DNA of 21,929 nucleotides from Ornithomonoglobus_A sp045532455 (GTDB lineage: Bacteria; Bacillota; Clostridia; UBA1381): assembly GCA_045532455.1 (NCBI GenBank), contig JAZSFX010000016.1, positions 1 through 21,929 on the forward strand, in the 5' to 3' direction. Both the position numbers and the translations under genes were made by a program. Position 1 is the first letter of the stretch. Every line of letters starts with the position of its first letter. Below, in pieces: positions 13,355 to 21,170 of the stretch. The notes under the pieces are model-generated. The model saw only the letters and a list, made by a program, of their open reading frames with translations, searched no databases and had not been told where the DNA came from.

Positions 13355-14626
13355 ATGTCAGAAAATAATTTATTAAAATGTTCGTTTTGCGGCAAGCGCG
13401 AAAACGAGGTTAAAAAGCTTTTATCCGGTCCGGGAGTATATATCTGCGACGAATGTATAAGCACCTGTAACAAAATTTTATCTGATGATTTCGACTTTGA
13501 TATCGACACAAAATCACAGTTCGACCACGATTTTGAATTACCAAAGCCAAAAGAAATAAAAGAGTTTTTAGATGAGTATGTTATAGGTCAGGAAAAAACA
13601 AAGAAAATCCTTTCAGTTGCAGTATATAACCACTACAAAAGAATAGAGCACTGCGAAGAAGCTACCGACGTTGAGCTGCAAAAGAGTAATATTCTTATGG
13701 TTGGTCCTACCGGCAGCGGAAAAACCTTTATTGTGCAAAATCTTGCGCGTATGCTTAACGTTCCGTTTGCAATAGCCGACGCAACCTCGCTTACCGAAGC
13801 AGGCTATGTGGGCGAAGACGTCGAAAACATACTCTTAAAGCTGATTCAGGCGGCTGATTATGATATAGACGAAGCAGAACGCGGAATAATATATATAGAC
13901 GAAATTGATAAAATTGCAAAAAAATCAGAAAACCCGTCAATCACAAGAGACGTCAGCGGCGAGGGTGTGCAACAGGCATTACTTAAAATGATAGAGGGCA
14001 CTGTTGCTTCTGTTCCTCCACAAGGCGGAAGAAAACATCCGCAGCAGGAATGTATCCCGATAGATACCACAAATATTTTATTTATTTGCGGCGGTGCATT
14101 CGACGGAATAGAAAAAATTGTCGGCGACAGAATAGGTAAAAAAGGTCTTGGCTTTGGCGCAGTTGTTGAAAGCAAACGCGAGCAAAATCTTTCGGAAATT
14201 TTCTCGCACATAACTCCTCAGGATTTAATTAAATTCGGTCTTATACCTGAGCTTGTGGGAAGATTACCAATCTTCTCGAGCCTTGACCAGCTGGATAAGG
14301 CTACACTTATAAAGATTTTAACAGAGCCAAAAAATGCGCTTATAAAGCAATATAAAATACTGTTTGAGATGGATAACGTAGAGCTTGAATTCGAAGACGA
14401 TGCCATCGAGGCAATTGCCGACAAGGCAATAAAGCGTGATACCGGCGCAAGAGGCTTACGTGCTATTATAGAAGAAGCAATGTCGGATATAATGTTCGAA
14501 ACACCGTCGGATAGCACCATCGAAAAAGTAACAATAACAAAAGAATGTATTATGGATAAACAACCTCCCAAAATCACAAGAAAACAACAGGTTTTGGAGT
14601 CCTCGGAGGATAATTTACCCGCATAA
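13355..14626 (+). CDS. clpX: ATP-dependent Clp protease ATP-binding subunit ClpX
   Basis: ClpX is the AAA+ hexameric unfoldase that recognises substrates and threads them into ClpP. The 423-residue protein starts with a zinc-binding domain (Cys9, Cys12, Cys31, Cys34). Walker A GPTGSGKT is at 117-124, followed by GYVGEDVENIL and Walker B IIYIDEIDKIA. The RDVSGEGVQQALLKM segment with the pore-loop region comes next, then sensor/arginine-finger regions and the C-terminal small domain with DTGARGLRAIIEE. The ATG at 13355 follows TTGGAG by 6 nt. It sits after clpP, separated by a structured leader that might set ClpX translation independently of ClpP. lysA starts 25 nt downstream without its own promoter. 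Confidence 0.98.
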   Translation: MSENNLLKCSFCGKRENEVKKLLSGPGVYICDECISTCNKILSDDFDFDIDTKSQFDHDFELPKPKEIKEFLDEYVIGQEKTKKILSVAVYNHYKRIEHCEEATDVELQKSNILMVGPTGSGKTFIVQNLARMLNVPFAIADATSLTEAGYVGEDVENILLKLIQAADYDIDEAERGIIYIDEIDKIAKKSENPSITRDVSGEGVQQALLKMIEGTVASVPPQGGRKHPQQECIPIDTTNILFICGGAFDGIEKIVGDRIGKKGLGFGAVVESKREQNLSEIFSHITPQDLIKFGLIPELVGRLPIFSSLDQLDKATLIKILTEPKNALIKQYKILFEMDNVELEFEDDAIEAIADKAIKRDTGARGLRAIIEEAMSDIMFETPSDSTIEKVTITKECIMDKQPPKITRKQQVLESSEDNLPA

Positions 14627-14651
14627 AACCAAAACAAAGGAGAGTGCAAAA

Positions 14652-15950
14652 ATGTTTGTATCAAAGAATTTATCAGTAAACGAAAAAAACCATCTTGTAA
14701 TAGGCAAAAACGATACAATAGAGCTTGCTAAAGAGTATGGCACGCCACTCTATGTTATTGACGAGGATTTATTACGCGAAAATTGCAGAGTTTATAAAAA
14801 TGCAATGGAAAAATATTACAATGGAAAAGGTTTGATTCTTTACGCGAGCAAGGCTTTTTGCACAAAGTATGTTTACAGAGTAATAAAAGAAGAAGGACTT
14901 GGAATTGACGTTGTATCGGGCGGCGAATTATACACTGCCTTAAAGTCAGATTTTGACACGGATAAGATTTATTTTCACGGCAACAATAAAACTGTCGACG
15001 AGCTTACAATGGCAGTTAAAAACCGTATAGGCTGCATTGTTGTCGACAATCTTTATGAGCTGGAAAAACTAAATGAGATAGCTGTTTCCGAGGGTATTGT
15101 GCAGAATATTATGTTCCGCATAAAGCCCGGCGTTGATGCACATACTCATAGCTTTATCCAGACAGGTCAGATAGATTCCAAGTTTGGTGTTGCTCTCGAA
15201 AACGGAGAAGCCTTAGAAATCTGCACAATAGCAAGCAAAATGTCAAATGTTAAAATAAAGGGTGTACACTGCCATATCGGTTCACAAATTTTTGACATAG
15301 AGCCATTTTGCGAGGCGGCTTTAGTTATGATGAACTTTATCGGCGATTTAAAGGATAAGCTTGGACTTGAAATTGAACAGTTAAATCTCGGTGGTGGCTA
15401 TGGTATAAGATATACTAAACTCGACGACCCCGTTCCGTATGACGAATATATAAAGCACGTGAGCGAGGTTGTTAAAAATACCGCCGCAAAAAGAAATGTA
15501 AATCTCCCCTTTATTGTTATGGAGCCGGGACGTTCTATAATTGCACCAACAGGTATAACACTGTATACAATAGGTGCTATTAAGGATATTAAAGATGTAA
15601 GAAAATACGTTTCGGTAGATGGTGGTATGGCTGATAATCCAAGATATATTATGTACGAATCGGAGTACGAAGCGGTAGTTGCAAATAAAGCAACCGCGCC
15701 AAAAACAGAAAAAGTAACAGTTGCAGGAAAATGTTGCGAAAGCGGTGATATTTTATTAAAGGATACAATGCTTCCTAAAACAGATGTAGGTGATACACTT
15801 GCAGTTCTTGCAACAGGTGCGTATAATTATTCTATGGCGTCAAACTACAACAGAATTCCAAGACCTGCAGTAGTTGCAGTATCAGATGGTACATCTAAAG
15901 TAGTAGTTAAGAGAGAGACATACGAAGATTTGGTATCAAATGACCTATGA
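14652..15950 (+). CDS. lysA: Diaminopimelate decarboxylase
   Basis: LysA decarboxylates meso-diaminopimelate to L-lysine using pyridoxal phosphate, the last lysine step. The 432-residue fold-type III enzyme shows the PLP lysine in LYASKAF (Lys67), CHIGSQI, the phosphate-binding LGGGYGI, EPGRSIIAPTG, and the active-site segments CCESGDIL and GAYNYSMASNYNR from the partner subunit. The ATG at 14652 follows AAAGGAGAG. It lies 25 nt after clpX with no promoter between, so it probably belongs to the tig-clpP-clpX transcript, an unusual partner for a protease operon. A strong terminator follows. Other lysine-pathway genes are not present in the window. Confidence 0.96.
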   Translation: MFVSKNLSVNEKNHLVIGKNDTIELAKEYGTPLYVIDEDLLRENCRVYKNAMEKYYNGKGLILYASKAFCTKYVYRVIKEEGLGIDVVSGGELYTALKSDFDTDKIYFHGNNKTVDELTMAVKNRIGCIVVDNLYELEKLNEIAVSEGIVQNIMFRIKPGVDAHTHSFIQTGQIDSKFGVALENGEALEICTIASKMSNVKIKGVHCHIGSQIFDIEPFCEAALVMMNFIGDLKDKLGLEIEQLNLGGGYGIRYTKLDDPVPYDEYIKHVSEVVKNTAAKRNVNLPFIVMEPGRSIIAPTGITLYTIGAIKDIKDVRKYVSVDGGMADNPRYIMYESEYEAVVANKATAPKTEKVTVAGKCCESGDILLKDTMLPKTDVGDTLAVLATGAYNYSMASNYNRIPRPAVVAVSDGTSKVVVKRETYEDLVSNDL

Positions 15951-15969
15951 TGGATGTTTTTCATCCAAA

Positions 15970-16015
15970 AGAGATGTTTTAAAAGAAATTCTTTTTAAAC
16001 ATCTCTTTCTTTTTT
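15970..16015 (+). terminator. Intrinsic terminator after lysA
   Basis: AGAGATGTTT plus TAAAAG (15970-15985) pairs with CTTTTTAAACATCTCT (15991-16006) with a single mismatch. It is followed by TTTCTTTTTT. A smaller GGATG/CATCC hairpin lies just upstream. Confidence 0.88.
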
Positions 16016-16019
16016 GCTA

Positions 16020-16048
16020 TTGACAAAAATTTGCAATGAGGTTATAAT
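16020..16048 (+). promoter_or_regulatory. Sigma-A promoter for the deacetylase gene
   Basis: -35 TTGACA (16020-16025), 17-nt spacer and -10 TATAAT (16043-16048): a perfect consensus pair, directly behind the lysA terminator. Confidence 0.88.
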
Positions 16049-16063
16049 GATAGGTGATTAAAA

Positions 16064-16104
16064 TGCGGTTAGAACGGGACGTCCAGGAGGCCGTCCCCTA
16101 CAAT
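16064..16104 (-). repeat. Palindromic repeat copy B, in the deacetylase leader
   Basis: Read on the minus strand it begins TTGTAGGGGACGGCCTCCTG and continues GACGTCCCG, agreeing with the element at 4818-4846 at 22 of 29 positions. GGGACG (16075-16080) and CGTCCC (16092-16097) are inverted copies. It lies between the promoter and the ribosome binding site of the deacetylase, so it is transcribed as leader RNA. Confidence 0.55.
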
Positions 16105-16127
16105 AAAACAAAGGAGGCGGAATATAT

Positions 16128-16985
16128 ATGCGATACAATTTTTTAAGATTTCCCGGGGGCAAAGCGAAAGCGGTTACACTAAGCTACGACGACGGATTTA
16201 AGCAAGATATAAGGCTATCCCAGATATTAACAAAATATAATATAAAAGGTACTTTTAATCTTAACGGTAAAAATTTCAGACCTGATAAGTGCATAACAAA
16301 AGATGAGGTTAAAGAACATATCCTTTCCAAAGGGCACGAGGTTGCAGTGCATGGTTATTTTCACAAATCACCTGCACGCGTACGCGCCATTGAGGGACTT
16401 CGCGATGTTCTCGATTCACGACTTGAGCTTGAGAAAACCTATAACCGTATCATACGCGGTATGGCATATCCCGATTTAGGAAATACTGAGTTTATCGAAA
16501 AAACCTCGTACGAAACTGTGAGGAATTATCTTTCATCTCTTGATATTGCATATGCTCGTACAATAAACGGTGATAACAACTCGTTTACCCTACCTCACGA
16601 CTGGTATCAGTGGATGCCCTCTGCACACCACAACAACCCAAAGGTTATGGAATATATAGACGAATTTTTAGCTCTATCACCCAACAAAAGCACATATGTT
16701 CCCATCCGCCATCCGCGTCTTTTCTATCTGTGGGGACACTCTTATGAGTTTGATGACCGCGATAATTGGGACTTGATTGAGGATATATGCGCTAAATTCT
16801 CACAACACGCCGACGATATATGGTTTGCAACAAATATCGAAATTTACGATTATATAGAGGCCTATAACTCACTTGTATACAGTGCCGACACAACAATTAT
16901 TCATAACCCCACCCTCTTTGATGTGTGGCTTGATATCGACGGTACTACATATTGTATAAAGTCGGGAGACACTTTAAGATTGTAA
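16128..16985 (+). CDS. Polysaccharide deacetylase-like protein (CE4 fold), apparently cytoplasmic
   Basis: A 285-residue protein with a NodB/CE4-like start: VTLSYDDGFKQD carries the Asp21-Asp22 pair in place of the classic TFDDG, and VAVHGYFHKSP gives the HxxxH metal-binding motif (His75, His79). A later RHPRLFYLWGHSYEFDD could supply the remaining active-site histidines. These enzymes remove acetyl groups from amino sugars, often in peptidoglycan or other glycans. There is no signal peptide or membrane anchor, unlike wall-modifying CE4 enzymes, so an intracellular oligosaccharide or sugar conjugate is a possible substrate. The last 35 residues (TLFDVWLDIDGTTYCIKSGD) look like a small beta-strand appendage. 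The ATG at 16128 follows AAGGAGG. It is monocistronic. The subgroup and substrate are not recognised. Confidence 0.82.
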   Translation: MRYNFLRFPGGKAKAVTLSYDDGFKQDIRLSQILTKYNIKGTFNLNGKNFRPDKCITKDEVKEHILSKGHEVAVHGYFHKSPARVRAIEGLRDVLDSRLELEKTYNRIIRGMAYPDLGNTEFIEKTSYETVRNYLSSLDIAYARTINGDNNSFTLPHDWYQWMPSAHHNNPKVMEYIDEFLALSPNKSTYVPIRHPRLFYLWGHSYEFDDRDNWDLIEDICAKFSQHADDIWFATNIEIYDYIEAYNSLVYSADTTIIHNPTLFDVWLDIDGTTYCIKSGDTLRL

Positions 16986-17013
16986 TTATTTTGTAAAATT
17001 TTTTAAAAAACTA

Positions 17014-17042
17014 TTGCAAAATGCGAAAATATATGGTATACT
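17014..17042 (+). promoter_or_regulatory. Sigma-A promoter for rpmE
   Basis: -35 TTGCAA (17014-17019), 17-nt spacer and -10 TATACT (17037-17042). It gives a leader of about 40 nt with AAAAGGAGG before the GTG start. Confidence 0.78.
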
Positions 17043-17089
17043 GTTAAATGGTGTTTAATGCACTTAATTTTTAAAAGGAGGAATTGGTA

Positions 17090-17302
17090 GTGAAAGAAGG
17101 AATCCATCCTGAGTATAAGCAAACTACCATTACCTGTGCATGTGGCGAAGTTATTGCAACAGGCTCAACCAAAGAAGACATTCAGGTTGAAATCTGCTCA
17201 AAGTGCCATCCATTCTTCACAGGTAAGCAAAAGCTTGTAGATACAGGCGGTAGAGTTGAAAAGTTCAACAAGCGTTTCAACAGAACAACAAAGCAGAACT
17301 AA
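17090..17302 (+). CDS. rpmE: 50S ribosomal protein L31, zinc-binding type
   Basis: A 70-residue L31. The start is a GTG at 17090, 8 nt after GGAGG (17077-17081), giving MKEGIHPEY. A TTG two codons earlier sits too close to the ribosome binding site. The zinc ligands of the C+ form are present: Cys16 and Cys18 (CAC) and Cys36 and Cys39 (CSKC). This is the standard form that loses out to a cysteine-free paralogue under zinc limitation in Bacillus; no paralogue is in the window. HPFFTGKQKLVDTGGRVEKF is the conserved centre. A GCAGAA/TTCTGC inverted repeat (17293-17316) spans the stop codon. rpsO follows. Confidence 0.97.
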   Translation: MKEGIHPEYKQTTITCACGEVIATGSTKEDIQVEICSKCHPFFTGKQKLVDTGGRVEKFNKRFNRTTKQN

Positions 17303-17337
17303 TTATATTTTTCTGCAACATTTCATTTTTAAGAATT

Positions 17338-17422
17338 ATAGGTTAAACCTATGTCTTAGAAGTTCGAATCACCAACGACTTCTCAGCGTTAGGGGATAAT
17401 TTATCATAGGAGGTGAATTAGC
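17338..17422 (+). promoter_or_regulatory. rpsO leader with competing helices (candidate S15 autoregulatory site)
   Basis: ACCTATG (17347-17353) can pair with upstream ATAGGT (17338-17343), or its CCTATG part with downstream CATAGG (17405-17410). That second site overlaps the start of the rpsO Shine-Dalgarno AGGAGGTG (17408-17415). Between them are AGAAGTTCG...CGACTTCT (17358-17383, one bulged U) and GATAA/TTATC (17395-17405). Enclosing two hairpins within a helix that masks the SD resembles the S15 leaders described in other bacteria, where S15 binds its own mRNA at a junction. Binding by S15 is inferred. Confidence 0.5.
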
Positions 17423-17689
17423 ATGACAAAGGAAAGAAAGCAACAGCTTATAGCTGAATTTGCAACTCACGAGGGAGATACAGGCTCACCGGAGGTTCAA
17501 ATCGCTCTTTTAACAGAGAGAATTAACCACCTTAACAACGAGCACCTTAACTTCCACAAGAAAGACCACCACTCAAGAAGAGGTCTTTTGATGATGGTTG
17601 GTAAGAGAAAGGGTCTTCTAAGATACCTTATGGAGCAGGATATCGAAAGATACAGAGCTCTTGTTGCTAAACTTGGTTTAAGAAAGTAA
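17423..17689 (+). CDS. rpsO: 30S ribosomal protein S15
   Basis: An 88-residue S15, full length. GDTGSPEVQIALLTERINHL and HKKDHHSRRGLLMMVGKRKG are the conserved rRNA-binding surfaces that contact the 16S rRNA three-way junction; S15 is an early assembly protein of the small-subunit platform. The ATG at 17423 follows AGGAGGTG. Its leader carries mutually exclusive helices that could let S15 repress its own translation. pnp follows after a hairpin, the classic rpsO-pnp arrangement. Confidence 0.98.
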   Translation: MTKERKQQLIAEFATHEGDTGSPEVQIALLTERINHLNNEHLNFHKKDHHSRRGLLMMVGKRKGLLRYLMEQDIERYRALVAKLGLRK

Positions 17690-17705
17690 TTATAACGTTA
17701 TATAG

Positions 17706-17732
17706 ATAGGCAAACGTACTGCGTTTGCCTAT
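17706..17732 (+). terminator. Hairpin between rpsO and pnp (attenuator or processing site)
   Basis: ATAGGCAAACG (17706-17716) pairs perfectly with CGTTTGCCTAT (17722-17732) across a 5-nt loop. Only TTCATATATAAT follows, not a clean T run, so termination is likely partial. In E. coli the rpsO-pnp gap likewise holds a terminator and RNase III processing hairpins. No convincing separate pnp promoter is seen in 17690-17852. Confidence 0.55.
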
Positions 17733-17852
17733 TCATATATAATAGGCGGAGATTGTGTTGGCACATAAACAGAGTGTAAAATGTTTTTATACTGTGTTTA
17801 TCTGCTAAACATAAATCTCCAAAAAACAAAAAAAAGTAAAGGAGTAAAAATT

Positions 17853-19949
17853 ATGTTTAAAACATTCCAAACCACACTTGCAGGCCGCCCACTTATTATC
17901 GAAACAGGTAAAATGGCTCAGCTTACAAATGGCCACTGTCTTGTAAGATATGGCGACACAGCTGTAATGGTAAACGTTACAGCTTCACGTTCACCAAGAG
18001 AAGGAGTTGACTTCTTCCCTCTTAGTGTTGACTACGAAGAAAAGCTATACTCAGTTGGTAAAATCCCGGGCGGATATATCAAAAGAGAGGGTAAACCGTC
18101 AGAAAAGGCTATTTTAACAAGCCGTGTTATCGACAGACCTATAAGACCGCTCTTCCCTGCAGATTTAAGAAATGACGTATCTGTTGTATCAACTGTCCTT
18201 TCTGTTGAGCAGGATAACCCACCCGAAGTTGCCGCTATGATTGGTACTTCTATTGCACTTTCTATCTCGGACATTCCGTGGAATGGTCCTATAGGCGGTG
18301 TATGGTTGGGACTCGTTGACGGTGAGTTTATAATAAACCCGACAGTCGAGCAAAGAGCTAAGAGCGAAATGCACGTAACTGTTGCAGGCACACGCGAAAA
18401 GATTGTTATGATAGAAGCCGGCGCAAACGAAGTTGAAGAAAGCGTTATGCTTGAGGGTATTAAAACTGCTCACAAGACAATTATCGAAATCTGCGACTTT
18501 ATAGACGATATCGCAAAGGAAATAGGTAAGCCGAAGTTTGAATATGAGGCTCACGACGTAAATCACGAGCTTTATGATGCTATAAAGGAAATGGCATACG
18601 AAAAAATTCAATATGCTCTTGATACAGACGACAAAAACATAAGAGATGCAAGACTTGGTGTTGTATCAGACGAGATTGTAGAAGCACTTTCAGACCAATT
18701 TGAAGACTTAGGCGAGCAGCTTGGCGAAATCCTTTACAAAATGCAAAAGGAAATCGTAAGAGCATGGCTATACGAGGGCAGACGTGTTGATGGCAGAGGC
18801 TTAAACGAAATAAGACCGCTTGCTGCTGAGGTTGACTTGTTGCCAAGAACTCACGGTTCGGGTATGTTTACACGTGGACAAACTCAGGTGCTTACAGTTG
18901 CAACACTTGCACCGCTATCAGAAATTCAAAAGCTTGACGGTATCGATACAACAGAAGAAACAAAGAGATATATGCACCACTACAACTTCCCGTCATACTC
19001 AGTTGGCGAAACAAAGCCATCAAGAGGTCCGGGCAGACGTGAGATAGGTCATGGTGCATTGGCAGAACGTTCACTTGTTCCCGTTCTTCCGTCAGAAGAC
19101 GAGTTCCCATACGCAATAAGAACTGTTTCGGAAGTTCTTTCTTCTAACGGTTCAACATCACAAGGCAGTGTGTGCGGTTCAACTCTTGCACTTATGGCAG
19201 CCGGTGTACCAATAAAGGCTCCTGTTGCAGGTATTTCTTGCGGACTTATCACAACAGATGAGGGCTTTACAACAATGGTTGACATTCAGGGCTTAGAGGA
19301 CTTCTATGGCGAAATGGACTTTAAGGTTGCCGGAACAAAGAAAGGTATTACATCTATTCAGGTTGATATCAAAAACGACGGTCTTCCATACGAGGTTATC
19401 TGGGAAGCATTCACAAAAACAAGAGATGCAAGATACCACATTATCGACGAGATATTGCTAAAGGCTATTCCTGAGGTAAGAAGTGAGCTTTCACCATACG
19501 CACCAAAGGTAGAAACAATGCACATCAACCCTGATAAGATAAGAGAAGTTATAGGTCAGGGCGGTAAGGTAATTCAAAAGATAGTTGCTGATACCGGTGC
19601 TAAGATTGATATAGAAGATGACGGAACAATCCACATCTTTGCAACTACACAGGAAAGCGGAAAGGCCGCAAAAGCAGCGATTGAAGCAATCGTTGAGGAG
19701 CCCGAAATCGGTAGAATTTATAAGGGTGTTGTTAAGACAATCCAACCGTTCGGCGCTTTTGTAGAAATTCTGCCCGGTAAAGACGGACTTTGCCACATTT
19801 CAAAGCTTGACCGCGAAAGAGTAGAAAAGGTTGAGGACATCTGTAACGTAGGCGACGAGCTTATTGTTATGGTAATGGACATCGACGAAAAGACAGGTAA
19901 GATTTCACTTTCACGTCAAGATGCAATGGATATTATAGCAAACGCATAA
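17853..19949 (+). CDS. pnp: Polyribonucleotide nucleotidyltransferase (PNPase)
   Basis: PNPase is the trimeric 3'-5' phosphorolytic exoribonuclease of mRNA decay. The start is the ATG at 17853, 8 nt after AAAGGAG (17838-17844), giving 698 residues, the usual length. A reading from 17781 adds 24 residues of intergenic translation and is rejected. The order is two RNase PH-like domains (GDTAVMVNVTAS early; GRRVDGRGLNEIRPL, FTRGQTQVL, GPGRREIGHGALAERSL and VDIQGLEDFYGEMDFKVAGT in the second, catalytic one), a KH domain with GQGG at 568-571, and an S1 domain (about 625-693, VVKTIQPFGAFVEILPGKDG). Co-transcription with rpsO is likely. A strong bidirectional terminator follows. Confidence 0.98.
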   Translation: MFKTFQTTLAGRPLIIETGKMAQLTNGHCLVRYGDTAVMVNVTASRSPREGVDFFPLSVDYEEKLYSVGKIPGGYIKREGKPSEKAILTSRVIDRPIRPLFPADLRNDVSVVSTVLSVEQDNPPEVAAMIGTSIALSISDIPWNGPIGGVWLGLVDGEFIINPTVEQRAKSEMHVTVAGTREKIVMIEAGANEVEESVMLEGIKTAHKTIIEICDFIDDIAKEIGKPKFEYEAHDVNHELYDAIKEMAYEKIQYALDTDDKNIRDARLGVVSDEIVEALSDQFEDLGEQLGEILYKMQKEIVRAWLYEGRRVDGRGLNEIRPLAAEVDLLPRTHGSGMFTRGQTQVLTVATLAPLSEIQKLDGIDTTEETKRYMHHYNFPSYSVGETKPSRGPGRREIGHGALAERSLVPVLPSEDEFPYAIRTVSEVLSSNGSTSQGSVCGSTLALMAAGVPIKAPVAGISCGLITTDEGFTTMVDIQGLEDFYGEMDFKVAGTKKGITSIQVDIKNDGLPYEVIWEAFTKTRDARYHIIDEILLKAIPEVRSELSPYAPKVETMHINPDKIREVIGQGGKVIQKIVADTGAKIDIEDDGTIHIFATTQESGKAAKAAIEAIVEEPEIGRIYKGVVKTIQPFGAFVEILPGKDGLCHISKLDRERVEKVEDICNVGDELIVMVMDIDEKTGKISLSRQDAMDIIANA

Positions 19950-19961
19950 ACTAATGTATTT

Positions 19962-19994
19962 AAAAAGGAATTCGCAAATGCGAATTCCTTTTTT
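19962..19994. terminator. Bidirectional intrinsic terminator between pnp and the chromate-transporter operon
   Basis: AAAAAGGAATTCGC (19962-19975), loop AAAT and GCGAATTCCTTTTT (19980-19993) form a perfect 14-bp stem. It has T runs on both strands and lies between convergent genes. Confidence 0.92.
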
Positions 19995-20000
19995 GTTGTA

Positions 20001-20573
20001 TTACATATAAAATATTAATCCCAACACCGCCGATAAAATGATAAGGTATATCGGTGATGGTGCGGCTTTTTTTATTTTCTTATACGTCATTGCAAATGCT
20101 ATAACAACTGCAAAAATCAAAATACCAAACCACTCAATCTCATAGCCTGCGTTTATTGTTGTGATTTTGCAAAGCACACTCAAAAACGTTGTTACGCCTG
20201 TGGCTAAAATGAGTCCTATAACAACAGGCTTTATGCCCGATAAAATCGCCTGAACACCTTTGTATTTTATAAGGTTTTTTAGCGCCATGGCAATAATCAG
20301 CACAATTATAAACGACGGCAGCACTACCCCGAGTGTTGCAAGCACCGAGCCTAAAATTCCCGCTTGCGACGAGCCAACAAACGTTGCCATATTAATAGCA
20401 AACGGTCCTGGTGTTGATTCCGATACCGCTATAAAGTTCATTATAGCGTCTTCTGTAAGCCATTCGTTTAAAACACATTTTTCCCTTATAAGCGGTATCA
20501 TTGCATAGCCGCCGCCAAAGGTGAACAAACCTATCTGGAAAAAGGTCGAAAACAACTTAAATAAAATCATCAT
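20001..20573 (-). CDS. Short-chain chromate transporter (CHR) protein, second subunit
   Basis: A 190-residue membrane protein with one CHR domain: TFGGGYAMIPL near residues 18-28 and ESTPGPFAINMATFVG near 51-66, followed by several hydrophobic helices. In Firmicutes such half-size proteins (YwrA/YwrB type) are encoded as pairs and are thought to work together, in place of the roughly 400-residue two-domain ChrA. Some export chromate; others may move sulfate or related anions, so the physiological substrate is uncertain. The ATG (20573-20571) overlaps the stop of the partner gene by ATGA, and GGGGGTGA provides the ribosome binding site. It is the last gene before the bidirectional terminator. 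Confidence 0.9.
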   Translation of the reverse strand: MMILFKLFSTFFQIGLFTFGGGYAMIPLIREKCVLNEWLTEDAIMNFIAVSESTPGPFAINMATFVGSSQAGILGSVLATLGVVLPSFIIVLIIAMALKNLIKYKGVQAILSGIKPVVIGLILATGVTTFLSVLCKITTINAGYEIEWFGILIFAVVIAFAMTYKKIKKAAPSPIYLIILSAVLGLIFYM

Positions 20574-21148
20574 TTCTTCACCCCCGCAACCAGAGAACTG
20601 ATTCCGTATGCAAAAACACCTATTGCAGCACCAATCAGGATATAATAAATAGAAGAAAACTTAACTGCAAAAAGAGTGGTAGCTATAAGACTCAAAATTA
20701 CAACTCCTGTCATAATCAGATACAGTGGTTTTTTCTCCATCTTTTTAAACATTTTTATTCCCGCAGAAAGTATAAGATACACAACACAAGCCTGTATACC
20801 CTTAAATGCCGCCGCAACTGCAGTAAATGTCATAAATTTATCATAAAACAACGATATTAAATATATAATCACAAATGACGGAAGCACAACTCCAAGTGTT
20901 GCAATAGCCGAACCTATTACACCGCCCACCTTGTAGCCTATATATGTGGCGGAGTTGATTGCAATAGGTCCTGGTGTGGATTCCGAAATTGCTATAATAT
21001 CCATAAACTCATCGTGTTCGAGCCACTTTTTACGCTCCACAAACTCATTTTCCAGAATAGAAATCATCGCATAACCGCCGCCAAAGGTAAAAGCACCTGT
21101 TTTTAGCTGCGTTAAAAACAGTTCAAGAAGTCTGTTTGTTTTTTTCAT
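20570..21148 (-). CDS. Short-chain chromate transporter (CHR) protein, first subunit
   Basis: A 192-residue CHR-domain membrane protein, the partner of the overlapping downstream gene. TFGGGYAMISILENEFVERK and ESTPGPIAINSATYIGYKVG are the CHR signatures. About five hydrophobic segments follow, ending with AAIGVFAYGISSLVAGVKK. It shares the layout and many residues of its neighbour (both have the motif pair GGGYAMI and ESTPGP), as expected of an ancient duplication. The ATG at 21148 follows GAGAGGG. It begins 22 nt after the stop of the kinase gene and is probably co-transcribed with it. The substrate is not determined by the sequence. Confidence 0.9.
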   Translation of the reverse strand: MKKTNRLLELFLTQLKTGAFTFGGGYAMISILENEFVERKKWLEHDEFMDIIAISESTPGPIAINSATYIGYKVGGVIGSAIATLGVVLPSFVIIYLISLFYDKFMTFTAVAAAFKGIQACVVYLILSAGIKMFKKMEKKPLYLIMTGVVILSLIATTLFAVKFSSIYYILIGAAIGVFAYGISSLVAGVKK

Positions 21149-21170
21149 TTATGCTACCCTCTCTTAATGA

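Noticed and set aside
14218..14718. Antisense open frame of 166 codons across clpX and the start of lysA.
   Set aside because: It mirrors clpX coding sequence; no start signals and Ser/Ile-rich shadow composition.
17361..17371. AGTTCGAATCA resembles a tRNA T-loop (GTTCGAATC).
   Set aside because: There is no complementary T-stem, acceptor stem or anticodon arm around it; the bases form part of a hairpin in the rpsO leader.
17781..17852. Upstream ATG extending pnp by 24 residues.
   Set aside because: The extension is translation of intergenic sequence including the ribosome binding site; the ATG at 17853 starts the conserved protein.
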